From Paracidovorax anthurii (GTDB taxonomy: Bacteria; Pseudomonadota; Gammaproteobacteria; Burkholderiales; Burkholderiaceae_C), in assembly GCF_003269065.1 (NCBI RefSeq), contig NZ_QLTA01000005.1, positions 1-64,000 on the forward strand: a stretch of 64,000 bases of DNA, given 5' to 3'. Each line of letters begins with the position of its first letter. Position 1 is the stretch's first letter. Of the stretch, positions 8,678 through 17,395 are shown in pieces. The position numbers were made by a program, and so were the translations under genes. The notes below the pieces were generated by a model. That model made no database searches. It was not told where the DNA came from and was given only the letters and a program-made list of their open reading frames with translations.

Positions 8678-9901
8678 TCAGCGAGGCGCGGAGGGCTCGG
8701 CCCACACGGGGAACGGGTCTTCGAAGCGTGCCCAGGCGTGGGGGCCGATGACCATTTCGGCGTCGGTGAGCAGGCAGGCATCGAGGTTGGCGCGCAGTGC
8801 GGCTTCATCCATGCCCAGGCCGATCAGCACCAGCTCCTGCCGTGCATCACCCATCTTCGGTTGCCAGTGTTTCTGGATGACCTTCAACGCTTCGGCGTCG
8901 GCGGGCCAGCGCTCGCGGGGGATGGAGGCCCACCACAGCCCCGCGGGACCATGCCAGGCGACCGCGCCTGCCTGTGACCAGGAGCCCGCGAACGCCGGCC
9001 GGCTGGCCAGCCAGAAAAGGCCCTTGGAGCGGATCACGCCCGGCCATTCGCTTTCCACGAGGTCGAAGAAGCGGCGCGGGTGGAAAGGGCGCCGCGCCCG
9101 GTAGGCGAAGCTGGAGATGCCGTACTGCAAGGTCTCGGGCGTGTGCTGGCCGCGCAATTCCCGCAGCCAGCCGGGGGCCTTCGCCGCCTGATCGAAATCG
9201 AACAGCCCCGTGTCCAGGACCGTGTCCAGCGGCACTTCGCTGAAACACGTGGCCTGGATGCGGGCGCGCGGATTCAGTCCGCGGAGGATGGCGTGGATGC
9301 GTTCGAGGTCCTCGCGGCTGACCAGATCGGTTTTGTTGAGAACGATCACGTCGCAGAACTCGATCTGCTCGACCAGCAGGTCCACCACGGTGCGCAGATC
9401 GTCGTCGCCCAGCGATTCGCCGCGCGACTGCAGGCTGTCGTGCGAGGCGTAGTCCCGGAGAAAGTTGAAGGCATCGACCACGGTGACCATGGTGTCCAGC
9501 CGCGCCACCTCATTGAGGCTCCATCCGTCGTCGCCTTTGAACGTGAAGGTTTCCGCGACGGGCAGGGGCTCCGAGATTCCCGTGGATTCGATCACGAGCT
9601 GGTCGAATCGCCCCTCGCGGGCGAGGCGTTCCACCTCCACCAGCAGGTCCTCGCGCAACGTGCAGCAGATGCAGCCGTTGCTCATTTCCACCAGCTTCAC
9701 GTCGGCGCGCGAGAGAACCACCCGCGCGTGGCGCACCAGTTCCGCATCGATGTTGATTTCGGACATGTCGTTGACGATCACGGCCACCCGGCGGCCTTCG
9801 CTGTTGCGGAGGATGTGGTTCAGCAGGGTGGTCTTGCCGGCGCCGAGAAAGCCGGAAAGCACGGTCACGGGCAGGCTGGGGTGCATCGTGGCAGAAAGCA
9901 T
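8678..9901 (-). CDS. COG0523/CobW-family GTPase, putative zinc metallochaperone
   Basis: GTP-dependent metal chaperone, 407 aa from the ATG at 9901. Walker A is [11 protein letters not shown] (Lys23), the metal-binding CxCC motif is GCICC (Cys77, Cys79, Cys80), and the guanine-specificity motif is VLNKTDL. The C-terminal CobW domain starts around residue 280 ([16 protein letters not shown]). The frame is open to 10012, but the conserved region starts within 15 codons of the chosen ATG; ATG at 9886 is equally possible because neither has a strong ribosome site. First gene of the minus arm, followed by gamma-CA and the Fur-family gene. The family includes ZigA/YeiR/ZNG1-type proteins for zinc and others for cobalt or nitrile hydratase; zinc is favoured by the context only. 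Confidence 0.88.
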   Translation of the reverse strand: MLSATMHPSLPVTVLSGFLGAGKTTLLNHILRNSEGRRVAVIVNDMSEINIDAELVRHARVVLSRADVKLVEMSNGCICCTLREDLLVEVERLAREGRFDQLVIESTGISEPLPVAETFTFKGDDGWSLNEVARLDTMVTVVDAFNFLRDYASHDSLQSRGESLGDDDLRTVVDLLVEQIEFCDVIVLNKTDLVSREDLERIHAILRGLNPRARIQATCFSEVPLDTVLDTGLFDFDQAAKAPGWLRELRGQHTPETLQYGISSFAYRARRPFHPRRFFDLVESEWPGVIRSKGLFWLASRPAFAGSWSQAGAVAWHGPAGLWWASIPRERWPADAEALKVIQKHWQPKMGDARQELVLIGLGMDEAALRANLDACLLTDAEMVIGPHAWARFEDPFPVWAEPSAPR

Positions 9902-10005
9902 GGCGATTCGGATGGAGAGAGAGGTGGACGAGGGGCATCCGCGTAGCTGCGGGAAGGGGGTGTCCGATGACGCCTGCGCGAAGGCCCGTAGGATACTGGC
10001 ATATT

Positions 10006-10028
10006 GCAACACTGTTGCGATACTGCAA
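10006..10028. promoter_or_regulatory. Operator-like dyad GCAA-N5-TTGC upstream of cobW
   Basis: GCAACACTGTTGC (10006-10018) is a perfect 6-1-6 palindrome and overlaps a second dyad TTGCGATACTGCAA (10015-10028). It lies about 105 bp upstream of the chosen cobW start. The same GCAA-N5-TTGC core occurs upstream of the divergent receptor gene. Likely binding site of a dimeric repressor, perhaps the Fur-family protein encoded in this operon; that link is inference. Confidence 0.5.
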
Positions 10029-10160
10029 ATATATCGATATTATCAATAAGAAGTGATAGATTTGGGTTTGCAGTTGTAAGCGCCAGGAGCTCACGAGGCA
10101 CCGGGCAGTGCATGCATGAGGAGCGTCGCGCTTCTCTCGGTGCCTGGTGGTATCAGCCTA

Positions 10161-10183
10161 TTAACGCAAATATGTTGCATTAA
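10161..10183. promoter_or_regulatory. Operator-like dyad GCAA-N5-TTGC upstream of the TonB receptor
   Basis: The core GCAAATATGTTGC (10166-10178) is framed by TTAA on both sides, giving a 23-bp imperfect palindrome. A -10-like TAATAT (10181-10186) overlaps its right edge, so a bound protein would block transcription of the receptor operon. Its core matches the dyad at 10006-10018. Confidence 0.5.
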
Positions 10184-10416
10184 TATTCGGCTTGGTGGAT
10201 CGCAGCGCTTGACGGCGATGGCATGCCCGGGTGTGCCGGGGCGCCGAGGGTGCGGTTCCGCTGCCGCCGGGGATGTTTCACGGGTCACTGGTCGCCGTTG
10301 CATGGCGCCGGGCGTGCCTCCCCCTTATCTGGAATCCTGGTCTTTGGCGTTCGCCCTCCCGCTGGCCGGCATGCGCCGTGCCCAGCGGGGTGGAGTGCGG
10401 CGCCGACAATGTCCCC

Positions 10417-12633
10417 ATGTCTCTTCGAACGCTGTTTGCGCCCCGCTGGTGGGCGTTTCCCCTGGGCGTGATGCCCCTGGCTGCCGGTGCGCAGCCCCTG
10501 CCCGCCGAGGCCGGCGCGCCCCCGTCGCTGCCGGCGGTGGTGGTGACCGACCGGGCCGAGGTGCCCCGGCTGGCGCTGCCGGCCGACGGTGCCTCCCGCC
10601 TGGGGCTCACCGTGCGGGAGACGCCGGCCTCCATCGACGTGGTGCCGCGCGACGTGCTGGCCGAGCGCGGGCTGCGCACGGTCACGGAGGCGGCGCAGGC
10701 GGCCGTGGGCGTGACGGCGGGGGATTTTCCGGCCGAGCCCAGCGCGTTTTCGATGCGCGGCTTCGCCAACAGCCAGATCAACACGCTCTACAACGGCATC
10801 AAGATCGGCCCGCCCAACATGACGTCGCGGGTGATGGATACGGCGAATCTCGAACGCATCGAGTTCCTCAAGGGCCCGGCTTCGCTGATGTCGGGCGAAG
10901 GGGCCGCGGGCGGCGCGGTGAATTTCATCACCCGGGCGCCGCGCCGCGGGGCGATCGAGACCGAGGTGTCCAGCGCGGTGGGCTCCTTCGGCGAGCGGCG
11001 CCTGTCCGTCGGCTCCGGCGGCACCACCGCGTGGAAGGACGTCGATTTCCGCCTCGATGCGAGCGGCTCGGACAGCGACGGCTACGTGCACGACACCGCC
11101 CAGCGCAACTGGCATGTCTCGGGCGGGATCGACTGGTACGCCCGGCCGGGGCTCAAGCTGTTCGCGGCGGCCGAGGTCAAGCGCGACCGCGGCCATCCGT
11201 ATTGGGGCACGCCCCTCGTGTCGGCCTCCGCGCCGGGCATCGAGGCGCAGCCCGGCGTGGTGTCGGGCACCTACACCTCGGGGTTCAACGGCAGCGCGCT
11301 CGGGCCGGTGGCCATTGACCGGCGCACGCTGCGCACCAATTACAACGTGCTGGACAACCGCAACGAAGCCCGGGAGACGTGGCTGCGCACCGGCGTGGAC
11401 TGGCGCATCGACGCGGCCTGGTCGCTGCGCAGCCAGTTCTACCGCTACACGGCCACGCGCTCGTGGTTCAACAACGAGGTCCTGGCCTTCAATGCCGCGA
11501 CGGGCCTCGTGGACCGCGAGCGCTTCTTCGTCGCGCAGGACCAGACCACCACGGGCAACAAGACCGAACTGCAGTGGGACGGCATGCTCGCGGGCCGTGC
11601 CAACCGCTTCGTCGCCGCGCTGGAAGCCAGCGATACGGACCTGTCGCGCCCCGGCGCCGCCAATTTCCCGGGCGACAGCGTGTCGCTCACCGCGCCGGAC
11701 CGCGGCCTGTATGGCCCGCTGATCCGGCAATTGCAGACCACGCGGCTGCGCAATGCTGCGCTGGCGCTGGAAGACCGCCTGCAGGTCGCGCCCGCCGTGG
11801 CCCTCGTCGCGGGGGTGCGCCATGAGTCCATCGAGCTGGCACGCACCTCCACCGACGCAGCCGGTGCGGCGCGCCGGGGCTTTCCCTACGAGAAGACCTG
11901 GCATCCGACCACCGGCCGGCTGGGCCTGACGTGGGAGCCCCGCGCAGGCACCACGTTCTACGGGCAGTACGCGACCGGCGCCGACGTGGCCGCCAACAAC
12001 ATCTTCCTGCTGGGCGCCACCCAGCCGCTGGAACTCACCCGCGCGCGCAATGCCGAGGTGGGCGTCAAGCAGAGCTTCTGGCAGGAGCGCGGGGAGTCGA
12101 CCTTCGCGCTGTACGACGCGGTGCGCCACAACGTCTATGCCGCGCAGGGCGGGCAGTCGCTCGCGCAGGCGGGCGCGCTGGAGTCGCATGGAGCCGAGAT
12201 GTCGCTCGCGCTGCGGCCCGCGGCCCCGTGGAAGCTCTGGGCGCAGCTCGCGCTGAACCGGGCGCGTTACGAGGACTACCTGCTGGGCAATGGGGGATCG
12301 TTCTCGGGCAACACGCCGCCGAACGCGCCGCGCGTGGCGGGCAGCGTGGGCGCCAGCTACCGTTTCGTGGCGGGCGTGCCGATGCAGGTTTCGGCGTCGC
12401 TGCGCCATGTGGGCGAGCGCTTCCACAGCGACGCGAACACGGTGCGCCTCGCGGCCTACCGCGTGCTCGACGCCGCGTGGAGCGTGGACATCGCCCCGGG
12501 CACGCAGCTCACGCTGCGCGGCCGCAACCTGACCAACAAGGTCTATGCGGCCTGGTCCGATCCGTTCTATCCCGACCAGATCCTGCTGGGCGCGCCGCGC
12601 AGCTTCGAGCTGGCGCTGCGCTGGACGCTCTGA
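10417..12633 (+). CDS. TonB-dependent outer-membrane receptor (siderophore/metallophore type)
   Basis: Energy-dependent outer-membrane importer, 738 aa from the ATG at 10417. Signal peptide ends near residue 24 (AAGA-Q). A TonB-box-like VVVTD follows at 41-45. The plug domain has TPASIDVVPRDVLAERGL, the motif FSMRGFANSQINTLYNGIKI and RIEFLKGPASLMSGEGAAGG. The barrel runs to a terminal beta strand ending in ELALRWTL, with the usual aromatic-containing last strand. There is no N-terminal signalling (STN) extension, so it is not a transducer of the FecA kind. It starts an operon with the ABC importer (1 bp gap to the ATPase). Plug sequence resembles hydroxamate or catechol siderophore receptors, but ligand prediction from sequence is unreliable, and the zinc-type context makes a non-iron metallophore possible. 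Confidence 0.88.
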   Translation: MSLRTLFAPRWWAFPLGVMPLAAGAQPLPAEAGAPPSLPAVVVTDRAEVPRLALPADGASRLGLTVRETPASIDVVPRDVLAERGLRTVTEAAQAAVGVTAGDFPAEPSAFSMRGFANSQINTLYNGIKIGPPNMTSRVMDTANLERIEFLKGPASLMSGEGAAGGAVNFITRAPRRGAIETEVSSAVGSFGERRLSVGSGGTTAWKDVDFRLDASGSDSDGYVHDTAQRNWHVSGGIDWYARPGLKLFAAAEVKRDRGHPYWGTPLVSASAPGIEAQPGVVSGTYTSGFNGSALGPVAIDRRTLRTNYNVLDNRNEARETWLRTGVDWRIDAAWSLRSQFYRYTATRSWFNNEVLAFNAATGLVDRERFFVAQDQTTTGNKTELQWDGMLAGRANRFVAALEASDTDLSRPGAANFPGDSVSLTAPDRGLYGPLIRQLQTTRLRNAALALEDRLQVAPAVALVAGVRHESIELARTSTDAAGAARRGFPYEKTWHPTTGRLGLTWEPRAGTTFYGQYATGADVAANNIFLLGATQPLELTRARNAEVGVKQSFWQERGESTFALYDAVRHNVYAAQGGQSLAQAGALESHGAEMSLALRPAAPWKLWAQLALNRARYEDYLLGNGGSFSGNTPPNAPRVAGSVGASYRFVAGVPMQVSASLRHVGERFHSDANTVRLAAYRVLDAAWSVDIAPGTQLTLRGRNLTNKVYAAWSDPFYPDQILLGAPRSFELALRWTL

Positions 12634-12634
12634 C

Positions 12635-13408
12635 ATGGCCGCCGTACTGCAGGCCGAGGGCCTGGCATTCCGTTCACCGCGCGGGCGGTGGCTGGTGCAG
12701 GACATCGCCGTGCAGGCGGGCGAAGGGGAGTGCGTGGCCCTGGTGGGGCCGAACGGCGCGGGCAAGAGCACGCTGCTGAAATTGCTGGGGGGGCGCCTGG
12801 CCCCCGCGGCGGGGCGGGTGCACTGGCGGGGCCGGGATCTCTCCGCCTTGCCCTTGGGCGAGCGCGCGCGCAGCGTGGCCGTGCTCAGCCAGGACGATGC
12901 GGCGCAGGGATGCCTGCGCGTCTGGGACTACGTGGCGCTCGGGCGGCTGCCGCACGAGGGGCGCGGGGAGGCCGCCGGCCATGCCCGGGCCGTGCGGGAA
13001 GCGCTGCGGACCTGCGGCGTCGAGGCGCTGGCACCCCGGGCCTTGCAAAGCCTGTCGGGCGGAGAGCGCCAGCGCGTGCACCTGGCCCGGGCCCTGGCCC
13101 AGGCGCCGGGGCTGCTGCTGCTGGACGAGCCGACCAATCACCTGGACCTGGCGGCCCGGGCGGACGTGCTCGCGCTGCTGCGTGGCCTGGGCATTACGGT
13201 GGTCGCCGTGCTGCACGACCTGGGGCTGGTGCCGGCTTTCGCCGACCGGGTCTGGGTTCTGCAGGCCGGGCGGCTGGTGGCTGAGGGCACTCCGGCGCAG
13301 GCGCTGAACGGCGACTGCGTTTCGCGCGTGTTCGGCATGGAACTGCTGCACACGCGGCACCCTCGGCACGGTGGCGTGCTGTGGTCTTTCGAGCGGGAGA
13401 TGGCATGA
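12635..13408 (+). CDS. ABC importer ATPase, FecE/BtuD family
   Basis: Nucleotide-binding subunit of 257 aa. Walker A GPNGAGKST around residues 38-46, Q-loop near VLSQDDAAQ, signature LSGGERQRVHLARAL, Walker B LLLLDEPTNHLDL, switch His in VLHDLGL. It belongs to the iron-siderophore/B12 class (type II importers). It starts 1 bp after the receptor stop, and its stop overlaps the start of the binding protein (ATGA), so the operon is tightly coupled. Confidence 0.92.
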   Translation: MAAVLQAEGLAFRSPRGRWLVQDIAVQAGEGECVALVGPNGAGKSTLLKLLGGRLAPAAGRVHWRGRDLSALPLGERARSVAVLSQDDAAQGCLRVWDYVALGRLPHEGRGEAAGHARAVREALRTCGVEALAPRALQSLSGGERQRVHLARALAQAPGLLLLDEPTNHLDLAARADVLALLRGLGITVVAVLHDLGLVPAFADRVWVLQAGRLVAEGTPAQALNGDCVSRVFGMELLHTRHPRHGGVLWSFEREMA

Positions 13409-14385
13409 CGTTCCGGTGGCGATGGATGGCGGCTTTCGTGTGGGCGGCGGTGTTGGCAGCGGCCACGGAGGCGGTGGCCTCCGAGTCGGCCGGGGGCTTT
13501 CCCGTGACGGTTCCGAACTGCGGGGAGACCCTGCGGGTGGAGCAGCCGCCCCGGCGCCTCGTGGTGCATGACCTCAACATGGTCGAGATGGCCCTGGCGC
13601 TCGGGCTGCGGCCCAACCTGGTGGGCGTGACCGGCATCACCGGCTGGTACAAGACGAGCGGCAAGGCCCTGCTCGAATCGCTGGGCGGTGTGCCGGAGCT
13701 GGCCTCCAAATACCCCACGCTGGAGAACCTCGTGGCCGTGCAGCCCGACCTGTTCTTCGCGGGCTGGTACTACGGCATGCTGCCTGGCGGCGAGGTGACG
13801 CCCGCCACGCTGGCCCGCCATGGCATCCAGACGCTGGTGTTGACCGAGAGCTGTGTGCACAACCAGGCCGACAAGCCGCACGCCACGATGGATCTGCTGT
13901 ACGGCGACATGCAGCGCCTGGGCACGGTGTTCGGCCGGCGCGCCGAGGCGGACCGCCTCGTGGCCGGGTGGCGCGAGCGCGTGCGCGCGGCGGCGGTGCC
14001 GGCATTGCCGCGCCGCCCGCGGGTGTTCGTGTACGACTCCGGCGAGGACAAGCCCTTCACCGCCGGGCGCTCGGCGATGCCCACGGCGCTGATCGATGCC
14101 GCGGGCGGGCGCAACGTGCTGGACGATCTGCCCATGGGCTGGGGTACCGTGGGCTGGGAAACCGTGGCGGAGCGCAATCCCCAGTTCGTGATCCTGCTCT
14201 ACTACCAGAGCGGGCAGGGGCCGGACCACCTGGAGAAGGTTCTGCGGGCCCATCCGGTGATGCGCCTGACCGACGCCGTGCGCCAGGGCCGCTTCATCGT
14301 GCTGCGCTATGCCGAACTCACGCCCGGCCCCGCCAATATCGAGGCGATCGAGAAGATCGCCCGCGTCCTGAGGGCGCCGCGGTGA
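13405..14385 (+). CDS. ABC importer periplasmic binding protein (BtuF/FecB fold; F420-0-like family)
   Basis: Type III (helical backbone) substrate-binding protein, 326 aa, signal peptide ending near VAS-ES (residue 26). Visible features: VPNCGETLRVEQPPRRLVVH at the start of the mature protein, NMVEMALALGL, FFAGWYYGMLPGGEVTPATL, VFVYDSGEDKPFTAGR and AMPTALIDAAGGRNV. This pattern is the one I recall from proteins labelled as proposed F420-0 importer binding proteins; that label has little support outside actinobacteria, and this organism is not expected to use F420. The true ligand is unknown; the context points to a metal complex. ATGA overlap with the ATPase and GTGA overlap with the permease. 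Confidence 0.82.
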   Translation: MTFRWRWMAAFVWAAVLAAATEAVASESAGGFPVTVPNCGETLRVEQPPRRLVVHDLNMVEMALALGLRPNLVGVTGITGWYKTSGKALLESLGGVPELASKYPTLENLVAVQPDLFFAGWYYGMLPGGEVTPATLARHGIQTLVLTESCVHNQADKPHATMDLLYGDMQRLGTVFGRRAEADRLVAGWRERVRAAAVPALPRRPRVFVYDSGEDKPFTAGRSAMPTALIDAAGGRNVLDDLPMGWGTVGWETVAERNPQFVILLYYQSGQGPDHLEKVLRAHPVMRLTDAVRQGRFIVLRYAELTPGPANIEAIEKIARVLRAPR

Positions 14386-15467
14386 GCGCTTCGCCGGGGC
14401 GGTGGGTGTCGCGCGGCGCTGGCATGGAGCGGCCCTGGAGCGCCGGCTGGCGCCGCGGGGTGCCGTGGGCGCTGGCGGTGGTGCTGGCGGGGCTCATCGG
14501 GCTGTCGCTGTCCGCGGGCAGCATCGCGATCGGCTGGCGCGACGTGCTCGGCGCGCTGGCCGGGCCGTGGGCGGCACCGGAAGGGGGCTCGCCGGCCGCC
14601 GCCATGGCGCAGGCCATCGTGCGGGATCTGCGGCTGCCCCGGGTGCTGCTGGCGCTGGCCGTGGGGGCCACGCTGGCCATGGTGGGGTGCCTGCTGCAGA
14701 CCACCACCCGCAACGACCTGGCGGACCCGTTCCTGTTCGGGCTGTCGTCCGGGGCGTCCGCCGGGGCGGTGGCCGTGATCACCTGGGCCGGAGCGGCCCT
14801 GGGCGTGTGGACGCTGCCGGTGGCCACGTTCGCCGGCGCCATGGTGGCCGCCGCGGCGGTGTTGCTGATCATGCGCGGCGCGGCCGGGCAGGGCTCCGCG
14901 CAGGTCGTGCTGGCGGGGGTGTCGGTGTCGTTCCTGTTCGGCGCGCTCACCCATGGCCTGATCTTCACGGGGGACCAGCGGGCGGCCCATTCCGTGGTGT
15001 TCTGGTCGCTGGGCGGGCTGGGCATGGCGCGGTGGGACAACCTGTGGCTGGCGCTGTGCGGCCTGCTCGCGCCGACGCTCTTCGCGCTGCGCCGGCACCG
15101 GGCGCTGGACGCGCTGCTGGCGGGCGACGAGACGGCCCACAGCCTGGGCGTGGCGCCCGGGCGGCTGCGCACCCAGGTGTTCGTGGTGGCGGCCTTCGCC
15201 ACGGCCTGCTGCGTGGCGCTCACGGGCCTGATCGGCTTCGTGGGGCTGATGGTGCCGCACCTGGCGCGGCGCTGGGCCGGCCCCCTGCATGCCGTTCTGC
15301 TGCCGGCGGCGGCGCTGCTGGGCGCGGCCCTGCTGCTGGCCAGCGACCTGGCCGCGCGCACCCTGGTGGGCGCCCAGGAATTGCCCGTGGGCATCGTGAC
15401 TTCGGGTCTGGGCGCGTGCTTCGTCATCGGGCTGCTGCGCCAGCGCGCCGCGTCCGCCGAAGGGTGA
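14382..15467 (+). CDS. ABC importer permease, FecCD/BtuC family
   Basis: Integral membrane subunit of 361 aa, usual length for FecCD permeases with about ten helices. Family motifs: RLPRVLLALAVGATLAMVGCLLQ (arginine-rich start of the coupling region), NDLADPFLFGLSSGASAG, and GLIGFVGLMVPHLARRWAG, the conserved block close to the ATPase-contacting helix. The GTG at 14382 overlaps the binding-protein stop (GTGA); an ATG at 14424 would remove a poorly conserved head and is a possible alternative. It is the last gene of the receptor operon. Confidence 0.9.
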   Translation: MSASPGRWVSRGAGMERPWSAGWRRGVPWALAVVLAGLIGLSLSAGSIAIGWRDVLGALAGPWAAPEGGSPAAAMAQAIVRDLRLPRVLLALAVGATLAMVGCLLQTTTRNDLADPFLFGLSSGASAGAVAVITWAGAALGVWTLPVATFAGAMVAAAAVLLIMRGAAGQGSAQVVLAGVSVSFLFGALTHGLIFTGDQRAAHSVVFWSLGGLGMARWDNLWLALCGLLAPTLFALRRHRALDALLAGDETAHSLGVAPGRLRTQVFVVAAFATACCVALTGLIGFVGLMVPHLARRWAGPLHAVLLPAAALLGAALLLASDLAARTLVGAQELPVGIVTSGLGACFVIGLLRQRAASAEG

Positions 15468-15520
15468 GGCCAGGGCGCGCGCGGCGGTGTTGGGTCCATG
15501 CATCGCTTATGCGATTTCAG

Positions 15521-15549
15521 TGTAACTTGATGTTTCTGAAACATAGAAT
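15521..15549 (+). promoter_or_regulatory. Candidate promoter with perfect palindrome upstream of the chemoreceptor
   Basis: A 15-bp perfect palindrome ATGTTTCTGAAACAT (15530-15544) ends where a -10-like TAGAAT (15544-15549) begins; a weak -35 (TGTAAC, 15521-15526) stands 17 bp upstream. A second dyad ATCGC-TTAT-GCGAT is at 15502-15515. The palindrome fills the promoter spacer and may be an operator. No flagellar sigma-28 consensus was seen. Confidence 0.4.
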
Positions 15550-15585
15550 GCGCGGCTATTTGTTGCTTATGAGTGGGAGTCGCGC

Positions 15586-17139
15586 ATGAAATTTCTCGAA
15601 CGCCTGACCTTGTCACAGCGCCTCATGGCACTGACCGCGTTCTTCCTGGTGTCGCTGCTGATCGTCGGGGGGCTGGGCATCAGCGTGCTCAAGGACATCA
15701 GCCAGCGGCAGCGCCAGATGTACCAGGAAAAGCTGGAGCCGATGCAGACCATGTCCACCGCGGCGCGGCAGATGGCCACCCATTTCCGCCGCGTGTATCC
15801 GTACGTCTTCCCGAACAACGCGACCTCGCGCCCAGCCACCCTCGACCTGAACACCAAGGCCGAGGTGGACATCCTGAAGGCCTTCGACTACCTGCGCAGG
15901 CATGCGGACACGCCCGAGCTGAAGGCGCTCTGGTCCGAGGTGGAGAAGGGCTGGCCGCTGTACAAGGCGTCGATCCAGAAGGTCTACGCCGCCGCGGATG
16001 CCAACGACATCGACGGCGCCCGCGCCGAGATCGCGAACGCCACGGACCGGCTGCACGTGAGCATCCGGGAGCCGTTCCTCAAGGTGGTCGCGATCTACGA
16101 CAAGGCCGTGCGGGAGGAAGTGGAGGCCACGGCCCTCACCGTGGACCGCACGGCCTACCTCGTCACCGGCCTGATCGGCGCGATGCTGGTGCTGGGCGTG
16201 CTGCTGGGCGCGGCGATCAGCCGGTCGGTCCGGGCGCAACTGGGAGGCGACCCCGCCGAGGCCGTCGAGGTCGCGCGCCGCATCGCGACGGGCGATCTGC
16301 AGGAGAGCTTCCGGCTGCGCCCGGGCGATGCGCGCAGCCTGCTGTTCCACATGTCGGCCATGCGCGGGCAGATCGCGCAGATCATCGACCAGGTGCGCAG
16401 CTCCGCGCATGCCGTGGCCCAGGCGGCCCGGGAGATCTCGGGCGGCACGGGCGAGCTGTCGCGCCGCACCGAGCAGCAGGCCGCGGCGCTGGAGGAAACC
16501 GCGGCATCGATGGAGCAACTGGGCTCGACCGTGCAGCAGAACGCCGACAACGCCCAGACGGCCAACCAGCTGGCCGTCAGCGCGTCGAACGTCGCCATCG
16601 AGGGCGGCAGCGTGGTGACCGAGGTGGTGCAGACCATGAAGGGCATCCACGACAGCAGCGCCAAGATCGCGGACATCATCGGCGTGATCGACGGCATCGC
16701 CTTCCAGACCAACATCCTGGCGCTGAACGCGGCGGTGGAAGCGGCGCGCGCGGGCGAGCAGGGCCGGGGCTTCGCGGTGGTGGCCGGCGAGGTGCGCAGC
16801 CTTGCGGGCCGCAGCGCGGAGGCGGCCCGCGAGATCAAGTCGCTGATCACCGCCAGCGTCGAGCGCGTGGACCATGGCTCCGCGCTGGTGGAGAAAGCCG
16901 GCACGACCATGGAGGGCGTGGTGAATTCGATCCGCCGCGTGACCGACATCGTGGGCGAGATCAGTTCCGCCAGCCGTGAGCAGAGTTCGGGCGTGGGGCA
17001 GGTGGGCGAGGCCGTGACGCAGATGGACCAGACCATGCAGCAGAACGCCGCGCTCGTGGAGCAGACCGCCGCCGCCGCGGACGGACTGGCCGAGCAGGCG
17101 GATCACCTGGTCCAGGCGGTGGCGATTTTCCGCACCTGA
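15586..17139 (+). CDS. Methyl-accepting chemotaxis protein (four-helix-bundle sensor)
   Basis: Inner-membrane chemoreceptor of 517 aa. TM1 at about residues 12-32, then a periplasmic four-helix-bundle-like sensor (about 33-190), TM2 (about 193-213), a HAMP region ([20 protein letters not shown]) and a cytoplasmic signalling hairpin. The hairpin tip, which binds CheA/CheW, is [20 protein letters not shown] and [19 protein letters not shown], the near-invariant core. Methylation helices flank it ([20 protein letters not shown], and [17 protein letters not shown]). No C-terminal CheR-binding pentapeptide is present; the protein ends AIFRT. Its ligand is unknown. It stands alone with its own promoter region. 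Confidence 0.92.
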   Translation: MKFLERLTLSQRLMALTAFFLVSLLIVGGLGISVLKDISQRQRQMYQEKLEPMQTMSTAARQMATHFRRVYPYVFPNNATSRPATLDLNTKAEVDILKAFDYLRRHADTPELKALWSEVEKGWPLYKASIQKVYAAADANDIDGARAEIANATDRLHVSIREPFLKVVAIYDKAVREEVEATALTVDRTAYLVTGLIGAMLVLGVLLGAAISRSVRAQLGGDPAEAVEVARRIATGDLQESFRLRPGDARSLLFHMSAMRGQIAQIIDQVRSSAHAVAQAAREISGGTGELSRRTEQQAAALEETAASMEQLGSTVQQNADNAQTANQLAVSASNVAIEGGSVVTEVVQTMKGIHDSSAKIADIIGVIDGIAFQTNILALNAAVEAARAGEQGRGFAVVAGEVRSLAGRSAEAAREIKSLITASVERVDHGSALVEKAGTTMEGVVNSIRRVTDIVGEISSASREQSSGVGQVGEAVTQMDQTMQQNAALVEQTAAAADGLAEQADHLVQAVAIFRT

Positions 17140-17222
17140 GTGCGGGAGGCGCGCGACCGGGCCGCAGGGCGCGGCACGCCAGGGCGCCTTGCGGCCCGGG
17201 GCCGCGGAGGAATGTTCATCGC

Positions 17223-17361
17223 AAAAAAAGCCTGGCTACGCGGAAAGCCCGTTGGCTGGCAAAAACGACCCTTGGGACCTGAGGTCAGGTCCGGAGTCGC
17301 CCCACGATGAAACTTGTCTGGGGTGATTCCCGCGGTGCCGGAGGCGCTGTGGGAATCGATT
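17223..17361 (-). ncRNA. Candidate iron-responsive small RNA, copy A
   Basis: Read on the minus strand, 17313-17223 is nearly the same as 26768-26675 behind hemP. Shared blocks: GTTTCATCGTGGGGCGACTC, then a hairpin whose bases differ but whose pairing is kept (GGACCTGA/TCAGGTCC here; GGGC/GCCC in the other copy), then GGTCGT, GCCAGCCAACGG and CGCGTAGCCAGGCT followed by a U run (seven T here). GCGACTC can pair with GGGTCGT around the variable hairpin. No reading frame is conserved. A minus-strand promoter is plausible: TTGATA, 18-bp spacer, TACACT at 17373-17368, overlapped by the Fur-box-like site, giving a start near 17361 and an RNA of roughly 140 nt. Probable role: an RNA made when iron is scarce, analogous to RyhB/PrrF; function and exact ends are inferred. 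Confidence 0.6.
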
Positions 17362-17376
17362 GACGGCAGTGTAGCA

Positions 17377-17395
17377 TTAAATGAGAATAGTTATC
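17377..17395. promoter_or_regulatory. Fur-box-like site between sRNA copy A and the DUF2325 gene
   Basis: TTAAATGAGAATAGTTATC matches the 19-bp consensus GATAATGATAATCATTATC at 13 positions by eye. It lies between a minus-strand candidate sRNA promoter and the plus-strand DUF2325 gene, so a bound Fur could control both. Confidence 0.55.

Larger units (their letters stand above)
9902..10416. promoter_or_regulatory. Divergent control region between the cobW arm and the TonB receptor arm
   Basis: This 515-bp gap is locally AT-rich near 10000-10060 and 10150-10190, unlike its surroundings, and holds two related dyads (annotated separately). Further signals are a 10-bp perfect palindrome ATATCGATAT at 10031-10040 and an 8-bp inverted repeat AGGCACCG/CGGTGCCT (10096-10103, 10138-10145). 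The receptor leader from about 10190 to 10416 is GC-rich. I looked for a cobalamin riboswitch there and did not find its B12 box. No convincing gene lies in it. Confidence 0.6.

Noticed and set aside
10190..10416. Possible cobalamin riboswitch in the leader of the TonB receptor operon
   Set aside because: The leader is long and GC-rich, but I could not find the B12 box or the characteristic conserved core.
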